This document shows positions 21,860 through 33,855 of a DNA stretch of 64,000 nucleotides, piece by piece (positions within the stretch are counted from its first letter, which is position 1; each line of letters starts with the position of its first letter). The translations under genes and the position numbers were made by a program. Origin of the DNA: Strobilurus pachycystidiatus (lineage: Eukaryota > Basidiomycota > Agaricomycetes > Agaricales > Physalacriaceae). The notes beneath the pieces were generated by a model. That model did not search any database. It was not told the DNA's origin and worked only from the letters and a program-made list of their open reading frames with translations. Location: positions 2,790,001 through 2,854,000 of the forward strand of contig JAHLMK010000002.1 in the NCBI GenBank assembly GCA_019915135.1, given 5' to 3'.

Positions 21860-23396
21860 ATGGCCATACTGACTGTGGAAGAGCGGTATGATTCTGATAC
21901 TAGCAGTGAGATTGCATCAGAGCAATGGCTTTCGGTGGACGACGGAGAGGAGACAGACCACGGAGGGGAGACGGGCACGTATCTAGGTGACGACTCCTCT
22001 CAATTCATCGACGACGTGGCCACCTTCCTCCGCGACTGTGAGGATCATTTGGGAATCATGCGCCTTATCCTAGATTGGCTGGTTCCGGACAACGACTTTT
22101 TGCTCGACATTCCCAAAAAGGACGCCACAATGGGTTGGTCGTACGTCAGAGGATATTGTATATCACTTGTCTCGATCCATGCACGAATAAGGAGGAGATG
22201 CATGATTCAGCCGGCGCAGGTATGACTTTCCGGCCTGAGTGATCTCCTATGGGTGCTTACAGGATCAGCTGCTACCAGATTATGGTCGACGGCTCAAGGA
22301 CACAGGTTTGAAACGGTGCGCCTTTCGGGTTCATTGAGGCTTACTACTCCCAAAATCCGTAAGTTTAACTAGAATTGCTATTAGGGCGATTGTTATAAGC
22401 TACAAGCCCAGGGATTTCCCTGCTTTGTTTTGCAAAAGGGATTCTTTTTTCTCTGCGCTTTCTCTTGATCTTCTCCCTCTTCTCGTCATACACATCCGCG
22501 AGAAGGACGCTCGCATTCAAAGTTTATCCCAAATGGCGAGAATCATAACTGTTGTTCCCGACGAGGATCTCTCCCTGGCAGGCGTTGCATCCCTCGACTC
22601 TGCTATCTTATGTCTTGATGTTGCGGAAAGTGTGGCGAAGATAATACCCTTCGTCGGCTCATTTCTCGAGGGCGCGTGCGGCACTACGAGGAAGATACTC
22701 GACGCTGTCAAGGTAGGTGGATATTCAAGCGTGCCTACACCAAATGTCGACGCAAAACACAGGGCGCAAAATCTTGGAAGGAAAGCCATCATCCCTTAGC
22801 CCAGCATGCGGCGAATGTGCTGTCGGCAATAATCGACGAGCTTGCGCGTTCATCCACCGTCAAACCTCTTGTAGTTGACGCACGTCTGATGAATCTTTGG
22901 AGGTACGCTCTCAAGTTCTCTGGGTCCTACATATCAAGGTAGTCCAATGATCTCCCGTGAACGGTAACATAGGACGCTCGAGACCATTCAACAGACGTTC
23001 GAGACCTTCTCGAGGATCAATCGATGGAAATATATTATCAACCAAGCCAAAATAGACGGTCGTCTGCAGGAGCTGCGCCAGATGCTCGACGACGCCCTCA
23101 AGGCTTTCGAGGTGCGTATCAAGCCATTTTCCACCCCGCTACGAGTAACAACGGAATTTGCAGATCAGTCATACTATATCGACGGCCCGTGTTTTGGCAG
23201 ATCTCCGAGAGCTTCAGCGCTCGACTCTTGCGGAGGTGCAACTGGTGCGCGCGTCGCAGTCTGAAGCCCGCGCGTTGCAGCTTCAAGCCGACAGAAAGCT
23301 AGATAGGATCATGGAGGTTTGTCGAATCTTTGTATACACTCACTGACTTGAGCTCACGACTTGTAGGCAATGATGAATCTGAGTGCCAGAGCCTGA
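21860..23396 (+). CDS. MLKL/HeLo-like helical-bundle protein, 7 exons, 400 aa
   Basis: Exons 21860-22219, 22263-22315, 22385-22712, 22763-22902, 22973-23111, 23164-23316 and 23367-23396; phases close. It is the paralogue of 13339-15073, with an acidic N-terminal tail then the bundle signature SVAKIIPFVGSFLEGACGTT and the long amphipathic region (LQELRQMLDDALKAFE, LADLRELQRSTLAEVQ), ending LSARA. Proteins with this amino-terminal bundle in fungi (HeLo-like, MLKL-NTD) drive membrane permeabilisation or act as signalling modules of STAND receptors. Here no second domain is present, so the product could be a stand-alone effector, an adaptor or a decoy. Function is inferred, not shown. The first intron (43 bp) is short. 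Confidence 0.75.
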
Positions 23397-24079
23397 TGTG
23401 TCAGATCTGTGCAACCCCATGCTTGATATCCACTGGTACGGATGCTACCGTGGCGATACTTACTGTAGATTTGGTAGTCTGTGTGTATTCTCATGCGTAC
23501 TTTGCTAGTTTACGCGTTTTGTCTATAGATTGTTTCAACCATTTGATAAGTAGCCTCGCGTACTACGAGTTTTTGTACTCTGATTGTATATCGTTCACCA
23601 GTTGTGCTGCCGTTAAGATCAATTTGGGGCGAGGTTCACAGTTCCAGCAGGAGCAGATTCAGCGGGAATGGAGCGTCACCAACTCGCACCCGAGCTCACA
23701 ACATGCCAGGGGGATGGACTGGGTTCTTGGGGTCCCTAGGTTGCCGTGTATCTCTTGTTTGAACTTGAATCGTTGATGAGGTACGTGACGTCGAGGGCAG
23801 CGCCGGCCCTGAACTCCTCTCTACCACAATCACAACTAAGTTAGCGACACCGTAATAGTAACTGCCACGAGCTCTGCCACGAATCCGCGTAGACGGACTG
23901 AAAACGGGCGGTCTGTGTACCGCGCGCCTAAACCGGGAGGGTCGGATCCCACGCGCCGTTCTCCTATCTAGCCCGTGACCAACAGGATCTTATCCTTTCC
24001 CCTCATCGACACATCGTCGTCCACAGAACCACTGCAGACTCAGCTAGAAATCTTCTGCCTTGAGGACGTCTGCCAGATC
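23397..24079. other. Intergenic; 3' flank of the MLKL-like duplication
   Basis: The first 250 bp contain sequence matching, in inverse orientation, the flank downstream of the MLKL-like gene at 13339 (shared ATCGTTCACCAGT.GTGCTGCCGTT near 23590 and 13120). The duplication thus extends past the genes. No gene seen. Confidence 0.5.
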
Positions 24080-25100
24080 ATGGAGAACACTTCCTTGAAA
24101 CCGCAATCGTTCCCAGATCTTCCTACCGATGTGGCGCGGCTCATCCTCGAGACAACGGCGGCTATTGACCAAAAATCAGCACTCTTGCTTCTACAGGTAT
24201 CAAAATCTTTTCGTGCATGGTTTGTTCCTGCGGTCTTCTCTCTTTGCATCTCACACCTAACCGATATCTATTTGTAGGATTGATCCCATACTGCACCGAA
24301 CTGTGTGCATCGAGAACGAGGAGCAACTAGAGCTCTTTGCCGAGTGCGCCAAATTGCGGATGAACGGACCAGATCCCACATTCCTTGCACGTAGTGTGCG
24401 GGTCCTGTGCATGACCATGTCTGGCTGGTATGAAGAGCCATGCGAGTACATTCTTTCCCAGTGCTCCGGGCTGACCACGTACACGCTCTGGGTTGATGTT
24501 GGCGCGTCTATAGCATCCGCGGCAGAGTTCTTTCCCCACCACGTCACCCGTCTGTCCGTATCGACTTTCCGGATTCTCGAACTAGCGGGACAGCGCTCGT
24601 GCCTCACCCACATTCACCTCCCGTACTACGACGACAAGGACTCGGAACTCATTTCAATCTCCTGGCCCTCTGTCTATTCCCTTCTTCCATCCCTCACGCA
24701 CATCATGATTAGCCATGGCATGGATACCTCATCCGAATTCGACAGTGTCCTATTAATGGGTCTCATTCGCCAGAGCCTCAGTGCGGCCCCTCAGGCGTTG
24801 AAAGCGGTGATATACGCCCCGTACACCTATCATCTACACAGCCCTCCCCGAGTCGCAGGTTGGACGACCCTTTTTCACGACACCGCACCCTCGATTGTGA
24901 AGAGTATAGCGGATGACCGCTTTGTGGTCATTTGCCCGGACCCGGACTTCAGCGATGTCGAAGCCGTTGCCTGTTTTCAGAGGTGGCATCCTGTATCAAT
25001 GATGCTGGGATACGTTCCGTCGAATGAAGGCGACGAGTGGGACATGGCCGATCGCTATCTGGCTACTCGACGAGCTCGTACTCGTTCTGGTGCTCCCTGA
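24080..25100 (+). CDS. F-box-like protein, 2 exons, 320 aa
   Basis: Exons 24080-24219 and 24278-25100 join at phase 2. N-terminal residues 13-47 form an F-box-like helix set (FPDLPTDVARLILETTAAID, SKSFRAW). The remainder lists LRR-like strand segments (HHVTRLSVS, LTHIHLPYYD, LTHIMISHG) and ends in an acidic/basic tail with WDMADRY. The same exon structure (140-nt exon 1) and layout occur in the gene at 27519, so they are paralogues. Presumed SCF ubiquitin-ligase receptor; partner unknown. Confidence 0.7.
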
Positions 25101-25615
25101 GACCCCATGGCTCCCATTGGTTGAGGCTTTGTGGTTGTGGACTTGACAGGATGTTCGAGAAATGACATGCGAGGGCGTAATGTATATCTCGTGGTTCCAG
25201 CGACGAATCATGATTATAGCATGCAACTTGCTGTACCCCGAATTTGGCGCCCTAGCAAGTAGTAGCAACAGGTGAACACATGTGAATGCCCTTCTGTTTG
25301 GGCTTCTCAATTAGTAACCGAGTCAGTTTTAGCTATCAATTTCTTCGCGCGTAGATGCTCTATCGCCCGCTTTTGTTGTCTTCTCATTCGTCGCACCGTG
25401 CTGCGATGTTCGTCATCACCTTGTGGCGTCGAAATTTGTGGCGCACCCGCGTGTTTCCTCGATCATTGACTTTGATCCTGTGTACCATAGAATTTCTCTT
25501 ACTCCAATCCTGGATGCTTTACGCGGAGGCTTGACTTGAAAGTGAGATGCACTCAAACTCGTGTTACCAACTTCCATCTTATCGAGTATATACAGTATGC
25601 GATGCCTTCATAAGT

Positions 25616-27159
25616 CTACATGCGGGAAATTACTGATTTCATTGTACACGTACCGGCCGAACAGCGAGAGCGTCGGCCGAGGCCACTGCCACCGTCGAAT
25701 TCCGGAGGGGGCAGCATCGTGAGCCGCTCATAAAAACACCCGTATTCATCCAGTTCCATGTAAGCCCTACACACACCCAAAGCCAAATTGTCTCGAGGTG
25801 GCGCAGCTGTGAAACATTGGGCAATGGAGGCGGCAAAGGAACCCATGCCCCATATGTTCACATTGAAGTGTATTTGTTTAATGTCAGGCCAATGCACGAT
25901 CTGTTCAAGGAGGGTTTTCTAGATGGGAAGGGGCTAGGTTATTGGTCCGGAACTTAGGGCAACATGGATATACTACACACCACAGCACCTATTGGATTGA
26001 TTGTTTTTTGGCTGATAGTAATACGCAGAAAGCGAATGCTAGAACACAGCGCCAGGGTCGGGACCGCCTCCTCAATAAGAATGAAAGCTGGCACATCAAG
26101 TATCTGAATTGAATTCGAGTGCAGTCGTAAGACTCTTCTGAAGAAGGTGTTGCTCCGGATCCACGGCTGGTTGCTCTCCACTTCTGACTCGGTTCCAGAG
26201 CGAAGCTTGAGCACCCGTAGGGTTCCGGAGAACGCTGCGAGATAATGCATAAGTGGCCAGTATCCATCGCCGCCGATGACGCAGTCGATCTCCTTCAGCC
26301 ATATACGTGCTCGTGATATCCAATTGAAGAAGCGCGGGTCTAAGACTTGACTGTAGACTCCAATCGATTCCAAGACGCTCCCGTTCCTTCTTGATGAAGT
26401 AGTCCATGTATACACCTCTGAGAGTTCCAATGTTGTTCATTATGATGCGAAGAACATCGCGTTTGTAAGGGCTGACAGCCCCTCTGGAGTTGATCACAAG
26501 ATGTTGAAGATGGGAAAAGCGGAAGTAAGGATGAGCGCGGTAAAAGTCTGGGTTGGACGAGGGCCAATGGACGCGTCGACCAAATAGAGACAGTTTAGTG
26601 ATCTGTGGGTGTTTCATGAATGCGCGAAGGATATCTTCCGCAAGAAGACCGCTGGTATCGAAGTCGTCAAGACTAATTGTATCGTTAACATATTGGGTAC
26701 AAACTGAAAGATGTGGACGTACATCAACGACTCCAAGTTACTGAGCTTCGGGATGAGTCGAATCAAGCGTCTCGCTGCTATCTGAAATTGAGGAAACCAG
26801 TTCGGGTACTTCCAGAATGTGAAATCTGAGTCACGACGACCAAACAGCTTCAGCTCCTTGACAGCCGGTCCAAGGTTGTACTTCTCAGCGCTGCGAAGGA
26901 AGTATCCGGATGTCATGAACTTCCGGCGGTCCTCGTAACTTCCACTGAAATTGTATATGTCGAGGCAGATGCGTTCCAGCGCACGAGCTCGAAGGTGGGA
27001 ATCATAGGCATATCCTCTACAAGTTGCGCGGAAGGCCCGCCACACGGAGTTATCAGACTGGAGCAGGATGAGCGAGCTTACGCGATTCATAATAGATAGA
27101 CACACGTGTTTCAGAATCTCAAAGATGAGCTCCGGCGGGAGCGTTGTTGTGTCCGCCAT
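25616..27159 (-). pseudogene. F-box B family gene with an internal frameshift
   Basis: Exons (minus) 27159-26723, 26672-25981 and 25918-25616. Exon 1 carries a good F-box start (LPPELIFEILKHV) and the ARALERICLDIYNF block; exon 2 has KLSLFGRRVHW, FRFSHLQHLVINSRG, ARIWLKEIDCV and SIQILDVPAFIL; the last exon has HWPDIKQIHFNVN. Around 26380-26390, between DYFIKKE and NGSVLESIGVYS, the frame must change by one base to follow the paralogues at 36667 and 39228. No splice pair explains it. It is either a young pseudogene or a sequencing error; everything else is intact. Confidence 0.65.
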
Positions 27160-27518
27160 GAATGAAGATGTGGTTGACGTTTTGAGGCGCAGGATTGAAA
27201 CTTATTTATCGATCAAGTAGGCCCCGTTATTGTTCATGCTGATCTCAGATCTCCGAGTTTGACTTCTTGTTCCGTATGGGATCATCGGGATCTGCGGGAG
27301 CGAGCAGCTCCCACTCAAAACAATCTATCGTCGGAATGGCCGTCTCTTGATGAGAATTTTTGGGTTCGTGATGGCCCTGACGTTGCGGCTGTTTGTGCCA
27401 GTGACGAATCGCCAATGGGCTCACGTGCACTCCTTGACCACAGCTTCAACGTTCCTTCAAGTTTCTGGGTGACGCATTCATCTATCGTGTCGCGCTCGGA
27501 CTTACGAATCCGACTTCC

Positions 27519-28589
27519 ATGTCCTCAGATCTAAGAGAGCGTCTCCTAGATCTCCCTAATGAGCTCACCCGTGATATCCTCGAGATGAGCGTTACTCTCG
27601 CCAACAACTCTCACTACACCTCGCAACTCCTCCGTGTTTCGTATGCGGTCAAAGAATGGTAAATCTATTCTGTGAGTACACTATCATTGAGGCACTCACC
27701 TGTGCTGTACGCTAGGATCCAGCCGATCCTCTATCACACAGTCTGTCTCGATTCCAAGGAAGATCACTTTAGGTTCATTTCCGCCACGAGGACACTTATA
27801 GCCAGGGATCCGAGCTTCCTTGCCAGACACGTCAAGGTCCTTCGTCTCAAGGGATCATCGTCAATAAAAGCTCTGGAGATCATCCTCCGGGAATGCACCG
27901 GTATACACACGTTGGCGGCGTGGTTCTATGAGGGGTATCAAGACGACGATCCGTCTCTTGTACAATCCCATGCCCCATTTTCTTACGCGTCATTTCCCGA
28001 GCGACTCCTTGAATCAGTTCGCGTCACGCGTTTATCCATCGCAGGCGACTCGGAGAAACCGGACAGGCTCCCCTACCTCCCACCAACAACCACGCATCTA
28101 AACATCTCTTGTGTCAAGAACGGCACCAATCCTGGTATCATCTTCAACCGATGCCCCAACCTCACCCACGTTCTTCTCGATATAGAAGCCGATGAAATGG
28201 GGAGTTGGGCGAGAGACCTGCATTTTTTTGCCAACAGCGCAGTACGGCCCATCCTGAGGGATGCTCCTCCGTCGTTCAAGGTCTTGATTCTGCAGCTCAC
28301 CGGTGATGACGAGCACCGGCACTGCTCTCAGTGCCCTAGGACGCATGATGAGATAGACAAGGAAGATACGTGTTTACTCCATTTCGCCGCCTCGAATTTT
28401 GCAGAAGTTGTGGTGGACGAGAGACTCGTGCTGCTTTGCACGGATGACTATCTTGCTGGCGTGAAAGGATGGGTCACGTACGAGAAGGAGCATGACGCTC
28501 TCGCGGATTGGGGCTTTGGTACACCCGGGGAGCTTGATGCTTGGGAGATGGCAGATCGTTGCATGGAGAGAAGGAGACGAGCGAGTTGA
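27519..28589 (+). CDS. F-box-like protein, 2 exons, 337 aa
   Basis: Exons 27519-27658 and 27716-28589. It is a paralogue of 24080-25100: F-box region LLDLPNELTRDILEMSV, then YAVKEW at the splice and IQPILYHTVCLDSKEDHF just after it, matching IDPILHRTVCIENEEQ in the neighbour. It contains LRR-like strands (HVKVLRLKG, TTTHLNISC, LTHVLLDIEAD) and an HCSQCPRTH segment of unknown meaning. The C-terminus ends WEMADRCMERRRRAS. The two genes bracket the reversed gene at 25616-27159. Confidence 0.75.
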
Positions 28590-28906
28590 GATGAGACGAG
28601 AGTCTCTGCTTGACGGACGGTAGCCAAGGTGAGATGATACGCGAGCCTTTGAGGCCTTCGCCGAGGCTCTAGAGAGAGACACGCGCGCTAGCGTGTGCTC
28701 CGAGGTAGCAATCATGGGCAATATATCGGCAGACCGGCTTCCGCACGCCTCGCGATTCAAGAGAGTAAAATCATATCCGTGATAGTCGTGCGCATGCTGT
28801 GACTCGGACGGCTTGACTGACATGCCTTGAAATCTCTGCCATGAAATTAAGGGAATCGGAAAGCGGCCATGTCTGACTCTGGGTTCAAATAGCCAGACAT
28901 CGGCAG

Positions 28907-29500
28907 TAACCCTAACCCAACGAGAGGGAAAATCAACCCCGTTCCACACTCTTCCTCTGTCCATCACCATCCCCAGAGCCGCAGGCCCAATGTCGACCAT
29001 GGCGCCAAGCAAGATGCCGCGCCGCATCGGTGCCCCCTGCTGTCACCGCATCGACCTTCTGCGCACACCTGGTCCGCCGGAGTCCGACGCGCTCCCGCCC
29101 AAGATTGCTCCTCCAAAGACAACAAATTGACTGACGACCCGTATGGCAAATGCCGGAGCGTCAACGATGCGCAGATACTCTTGGACGGCTCTCTACGCGC
29201 AAAGGATTGAAAAGCCGCGAGCATGGCCAATTCTTCCTGCGCCTCGCTAGATAATCTGCCGTGCCCCGCCTTAATCAGCGCTATGGCGAAGGTGCGTGGC
29301 AAAGGACTCCGTTCTTCTTTCAATGCTGACCTCTCAACGGCTGCAGGGATCAAAATTATGTGCTCCGAGCGATGACCGCGCTGGGAGAGACGGCTTTTAA
29401 AATGACGAAGGCGCGTATAGGATGCATTCTCATAACATATCGGATTGTCTACTCTATGGACCCATCAGCCACTTAACCTCGGAACGCCCACATCTGTGAG
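28907..29500 (-). repeat. Telomere-motif dispersed repeat
   Basis: Starts TAACCCTAACCCAACGAG and continues for about 590 bp with clear similarity to 41069-41660 (shared CAATGTCGACCAT, AGGATTGCTCC-like and CGCCCACATCTcTGAGGTGCGTAC blocks). One degenerate frame reads G-T-D-V-V-G-R-L type peptide in both copies. The orientation puts TTAGGG at the 3' end on the minus strand. Confidence 0.6.
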
Positions 29501-29769
29501 GTGCGTACCTTCTGCTACTATCCCATAGACGCAGGTCTGAATCGATGTAGACAGGCGCTCTTGTTTGGGACGATCGATTGTGCTTCCGGCGTACACGTCC
29601 TACGTACCTCCGCCCAAGATCTTGAAGTATGACTGAACCCTTCGCCGTTCTCGCCTCTGGAATCACGCTGACGCACCCACGATGGCGTAGTCTTCGTCTG
29701 TAACTCTCGGTGGCCGTCTGCCGCGACGACACCATCCTAGTGCTCGTCTTGTTTGTGTTACGGAGATCG

Positions 29770-30205
29770 TTTACAATCTCCAAGCTTCGGTCCGTGAGGC
29801 ACTGCAACGATCACGATGAGCTCCGATTCGTCAACGAGCGTCGATCTCCCGATGACCTCAAGCACGACTCGGACCCCGAGCTCAGCTAGCGTCTCTTCGA
29901 GGGACTGTCGACGAAGGACAGCGAGACACTCCGTATATTGGACGTACTGTCTTACCAACATACGGAGAGTGTGCTGGGGACTTTCGGCATCTGTACGAGA
30001 CTGAAGTGCCTTCGTGTACAATCAGAGACGACGGGGAAACGACGATATCTTGGTAGGCTCTCGTCGTCCTTCGCCACCGACTACATTTCTGACCACATGG
30101 CAGACATCTCTGCCTGAGAAGGAGCTTTTTCGAGTCGTGGGATCGGGATGCGGTGTTGGGATCTGGGACGTGCGACTGGGAGGGAAGATTCTATTGGATG
30201 TTTGA
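29770..30205 (+). pseudogene. Relic of F-box B gene (3' part)
   Basis: The translation resembles the C-terminal third of the intact gene at 62197-63959: LKLRSVRHCNDHDELRFV, the DDLKHDSDPEL segment, a stop, then RLFEGLSTKDSETLRILDV and RLKCLRVQSE. After an intron-like gap comes a trace of the last exon (the SFFESWERAAVLDLETSDW region). Start, F-box and middle are missing. Longer minus-strand frames here (29758-30021) are shadows. Confidence 0.75.
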
Positions 30206-30232
30206 AGTCTCTTGCGCACGACTCATCAAAGA

Positions 30233-31712
30233 CTACAGTAAAGACACAAGCAGCCCTCGACCCAGACTTGATATAAAATAGATTTCAATTGACATATCTT
30301 TTACCTGCTCTGCGTGAGAGGAGGATGATTTTAGACGCAGGACGAGACTCACCGAAGAAGAAAAAGTGACAATTTCTTGCCCGCAGGAGCGAAACTGCGC
30401 GAGGAACTGGACCAAGCTCCGGCTGCACGCCGAGATAGCGAAGATGTTTGCACGAAACATCAGACCAAGCCGAAACACAGCAATAGTCAAAATTTCTTGC
30501 CTCCAACAGCTTCAAAAGGAGGCGCGAAATCATGTCCAGAAAGGCATCCTTCTCAAATCCTGCCGGAAGCCACGCCGCATGCGCAATGATAGTTTTGAGG
30601 GTAAGGGACTTTAAGTATGGAAACATGTCTCCATGGGCAAGAAGGTCCAAATATGTACAAAGGTCCACCGTGTCTGGGAACACAGTGATTTCCAAACTGC
30701 AAAGGCAAGGACATGCCCTAGACAGTGCGCGCGCGCCAACTTCCGGCGCCACGTCGGTTGGAAACAGGGAGATGGCAATTATCACTTCGGAGCACCGTAG
30801 TGCTCCCAGGTAAGCTCTGAAAGCAGACCAAGAAACAGGTCTTCTCGTAAAGCGCAACTCCTGGAGGTTAGGAGCGATAACATCTTGAAAGAAGACTTCG
30901 TTATCCACCTGAAGAAAGGCAAGGGACTGAAGCAGAACTGGAGGCTGGCGTTGACCGGGATCATCAACCTGCCTCACAGAGTTCCAACCACTATCCGACG
31001 CCATGAATTTCGAAAGGTTCAACGACAGCCGGAGGACTGTCCGGGCACGGTCCAGCGTCGCGGCATCATGGTACCGGCATTCGTAGTCCTCTAGTCTCGT
31101 CCATGAAAACTCGAAAGGGATCATCTCGGAGGACTGCTCGACTCTCCTCAAGAGGGGTGCGTCGCTGAAGCACTGGAGAGGGATCCCGGACTGGGGTGCT
31201 GCACCGTATACGTAACACTCTATGCTGAGGGAATCGAGCGCGTCAAAAGGACCACACAAAGTAGAGTTGGTCAATAACGACGGTGGCAATACAAACACGG
31301 CTGAACGCCACTGCGGCGCGTGACGCGAGATGGCAATCATGGCCTGGGAGATGCTATTACGCGACGGAGAGGGAACACCCGGATCATCGTCGAGAATTCT
31401 GATCCTGATGTCAAAATCCAGTGCATGCTCTCTAGTCCGCGTTAGCGCCAGAGGAATCAGGTTGGCTTTGTATGCCTCGCTCGGTGCAGAGATTAATAGA
31501 AAGATGTATGCCCAGAGGGAGGAGCAACCGAGGGCCACATTCCTCCATCTTCTACAGACGTAGGAGAGGGTCCATTGAGCGATTGCACCATCGCCTCCGT
31601 TATGCCATCCTAGGCTGTCGAACACACATAGCCCCATAACTTCCAGAAGGAGCTCATCTGGTAGATCGTCGATGGAGATGGTGTATGATGCGGCCACCGG
31701 CGGATCAGACAT
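30233..31712 (-). CDS. F-box protein (family A), 2 exons, 478 aa
   Basis: Exons 31712-30353 and 30309-30233 joined by a 43-bp intron at phase 1. The N-terminus has a canonical F-box, ISIDDLPDELLLEVMGLCVF followed by WTLSYVCRRWRNVALGCSSL, the typical agaricomycete F-box/LRR layout. The rest is LRR-like (LQSLAFLQVDNEVF, APNLQELRFT, LCSLEITVF). The final exon supplies EQVKDMSIE. Removing the intron rather than reading through matches the paralogue at 57289-58744, which has the same splice. Presumed SKP1-binding substrate receptor of an SCF complex. Its upstream 150 bp (31730-31880) are shared, inverted, with the paralogue. Confidence 0.8.
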
Positions 31713-31894
31713 ACCTACCAAAGACCGTGAATCAGCATACCCACATGAATTGAAGTATCAGTTGGGGACACACCGAGAATGTGGTGGAGAAAAGATAAGT
31801 CTCTACTGGGTCATATCGGATCGTACCTGAATGTGCTTCGACATATTGTGGGTGTACGGCCACATTCAAGCTATCCCGGGTCACACTGACAGGA

Positions 31895-31991
31895 TCCGGT
31901 CGAGCGCTAAATCGGCGTTGGTAGCCATTCTGTTCTTGAAGGGCACGAACTGGTACGCGAGAAGAGTGCCGGAGTTGGTAGAAGAGTCCAT
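31895..31991 (-). pseudogene. Relic of Vps62-family exon 1
   Basis: From ATG at 31991 the frame reads MDSSTNSGTLLAYQFVPFKN then RMATNAD, closely matching exon 1 of the Vps62 gene at 55754. It then diverges before the usual splice site and is followed by F-box A promoter sequence instead of exon 2. The promoter side (TTTAAGC and ATGGGCGTCC, 32030-32095) is also recognisable. The rest of the gene has been deleted. Confidence 0.8.
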
Positions 31992-32441
31992 TGGTCAAAA
32001 ATGTATTGTGCAGGCTGCGAAGGCCAAGTCGCGTAGCTTAAGTATGAGCACCTCCTGAGCTCGGCGATGTGCATCGACATGGGCGTCCATTTAAGCTGTC
32101 ACTATTCGTCATGAGGCATGTGCTGCGAGGGCTGCAAAGCGGCCTAAGAATGTCGCTCTTGATCAAACACCTCAATTGCTAATTCGCTTATTCGACGTGC
32201 TAACTTCCGACACTGTACTTAGATCAACGGAATGAGGAGCGCCGGAGGGAGACATACCACTGTGTCCGTCTATCCGAGTCTTCCGAAGGCTGTTCCTTTC
32301 ACTGTGCAGACCTGCCCGGGATTACAGTTCAGCTCCGGCAGCATAGCACAGCTCTGGCGCCAGAGACGTGTGTAGGAGCTCAGATGTTCTTTGATGATTG
32401 AGTCCTCGCCGAAGAAGGAAAAGATGGTACTGTACCAAGGC

Positions 32442-33010
32442 TAACCCTAACCCAACAAGGCGGGCTTTGCCGAGCCAGTCACGGCTCTGCTACTTCCCAC
32501 CACCATCGCCCGCCTTCCCGCTCACAATGGCGGCAACGAGTACAGCATCGTCTGCATCGGTACCATTCAGCCTTTCCACGTCACCTCCATCGGTCTGGTT
32601 TCCCGCGAGCCGGCGCTCCGCCAACAACTAGCGAGCGCTTCCTCCATATGGCCCATCCGCTCGAGGCATTTCTGCATTCGTCCCCGTTCTGTGTCGCCCA
32701 GTTGCTGTAGCGGACCAAAATGACGACCTGACAGACTGCTTCGAGGCTTAGGGTGCGCGACGCGATATCCAACCTAGATTGCATTGATGAGCTTTTGGTA
32801 GAGATACCCGTGATCAAGATATCTTCTCCCAAGAACATCGACCGTGGCGTCGCCTCCGTCCTCTCGCCGGCATACCTCCGTACTATGGCTCCATTGACCC
32901 ATCTCTGTGCCATCCCAACATTGCATCGGAAGAGTCGCCCATGGTGCATGATCACCCACTGCCTGCTGGCCTCTGCACGTTACCACCCGTCGAAAGAGCC
33001 TTCCACCAGA
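32442..33010 (-). repeat. Telomere-motif dispersed repeat
   Basis: Starts TAACCCTAACCCAACAAG. It is similar over some 550 bp to 54700-55328 (inverted) and 11860-12420. In the TTAGGG-3' orientation a degenerate frame contains C-L-E-R-M-G-H-M-E-E-A, shared with the copy at 55.1 kb, so the family once encoded or captured a protein segment. Frames here are interrupted. Confidence 0.6.
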
Positions 33011-33855
33011 CGCGATTGATATTCTCTCCATCCGCGGTGTCCTTTGGCTATGAAACCTTACGCGTCAACTCTTCACGTGTGGCTATCAACGAATGAGTGT
33101 CCAAAGTACGCTCTCCCGCATTGTTCAGGTCATGGACTGGTCCTGACCCTTCCTTGGGTAGGCATCTCATCATACTCTTACCCACGAGTAGGCTTCCCCT
33201 TCTTGATGACCTTCACCGTATCGTCTAATCGCGTTGCAAATTAGGTCTTCCTCTTAATCGTTACCCATCCACCATAACTCTCTTGCTGGTGCATAGCCAT
33301 CTCAGCGTATCTTCCTTCACGATTCTTTTTGACGCGGCCATGAAGTGAAAGGACTTTCAATGAGAAGGAGGGTTCAGGGATGCATATCATGGGGAACGAT
33401 CGAGGCCGTCGATGTGTGGATCACCTGCTTTCGTAACATTGGTACTACGGGAGAGGGTGATGATGATGAAGCGATCATCGAGTTCGTGCGAGGAAACCGT
33501 AGGACCGGTACGTTTTCGTTGGTTCTTTGGTCTAGACACGCACTCATGTTCCTGGTGTAGGTCTCGGACACCCTGTTACAAATATTGAGCAATGATCCGC
33601 AGGGATTCAATTGCTCTCTGTATTCACGGCGTTCTCAACGAGCAGCGGCTGATAGAGCATGATGCATCATCGTGTGTTCTTACTGCCGCCTTCATCTGAC
33701 TTGCCTGGTAAGCATCCTAGTAATCGCGGGCTTCCCCGTTTTCGCCGTACCCGTGCTGACTGATGTTAGACGGACTTATAAGTTATGACCTCTGTTATAA
33801 AGTGGAGGTCGGACTGGGAAATCGCCATCAACGCGTTCTCTCAAACAACAACAAC
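33011..33855. other. 0.85 kb without a recognisable gene
   Basis: Only short frames without motifs. The last 100 bp are the 5' flank of the NmrA-like gene at 33856 and resemble the flank of the copy at 54025 (GACGGACTTATAAG-type promoter with a possible TATA element at 33776). Confidence 0.4.
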
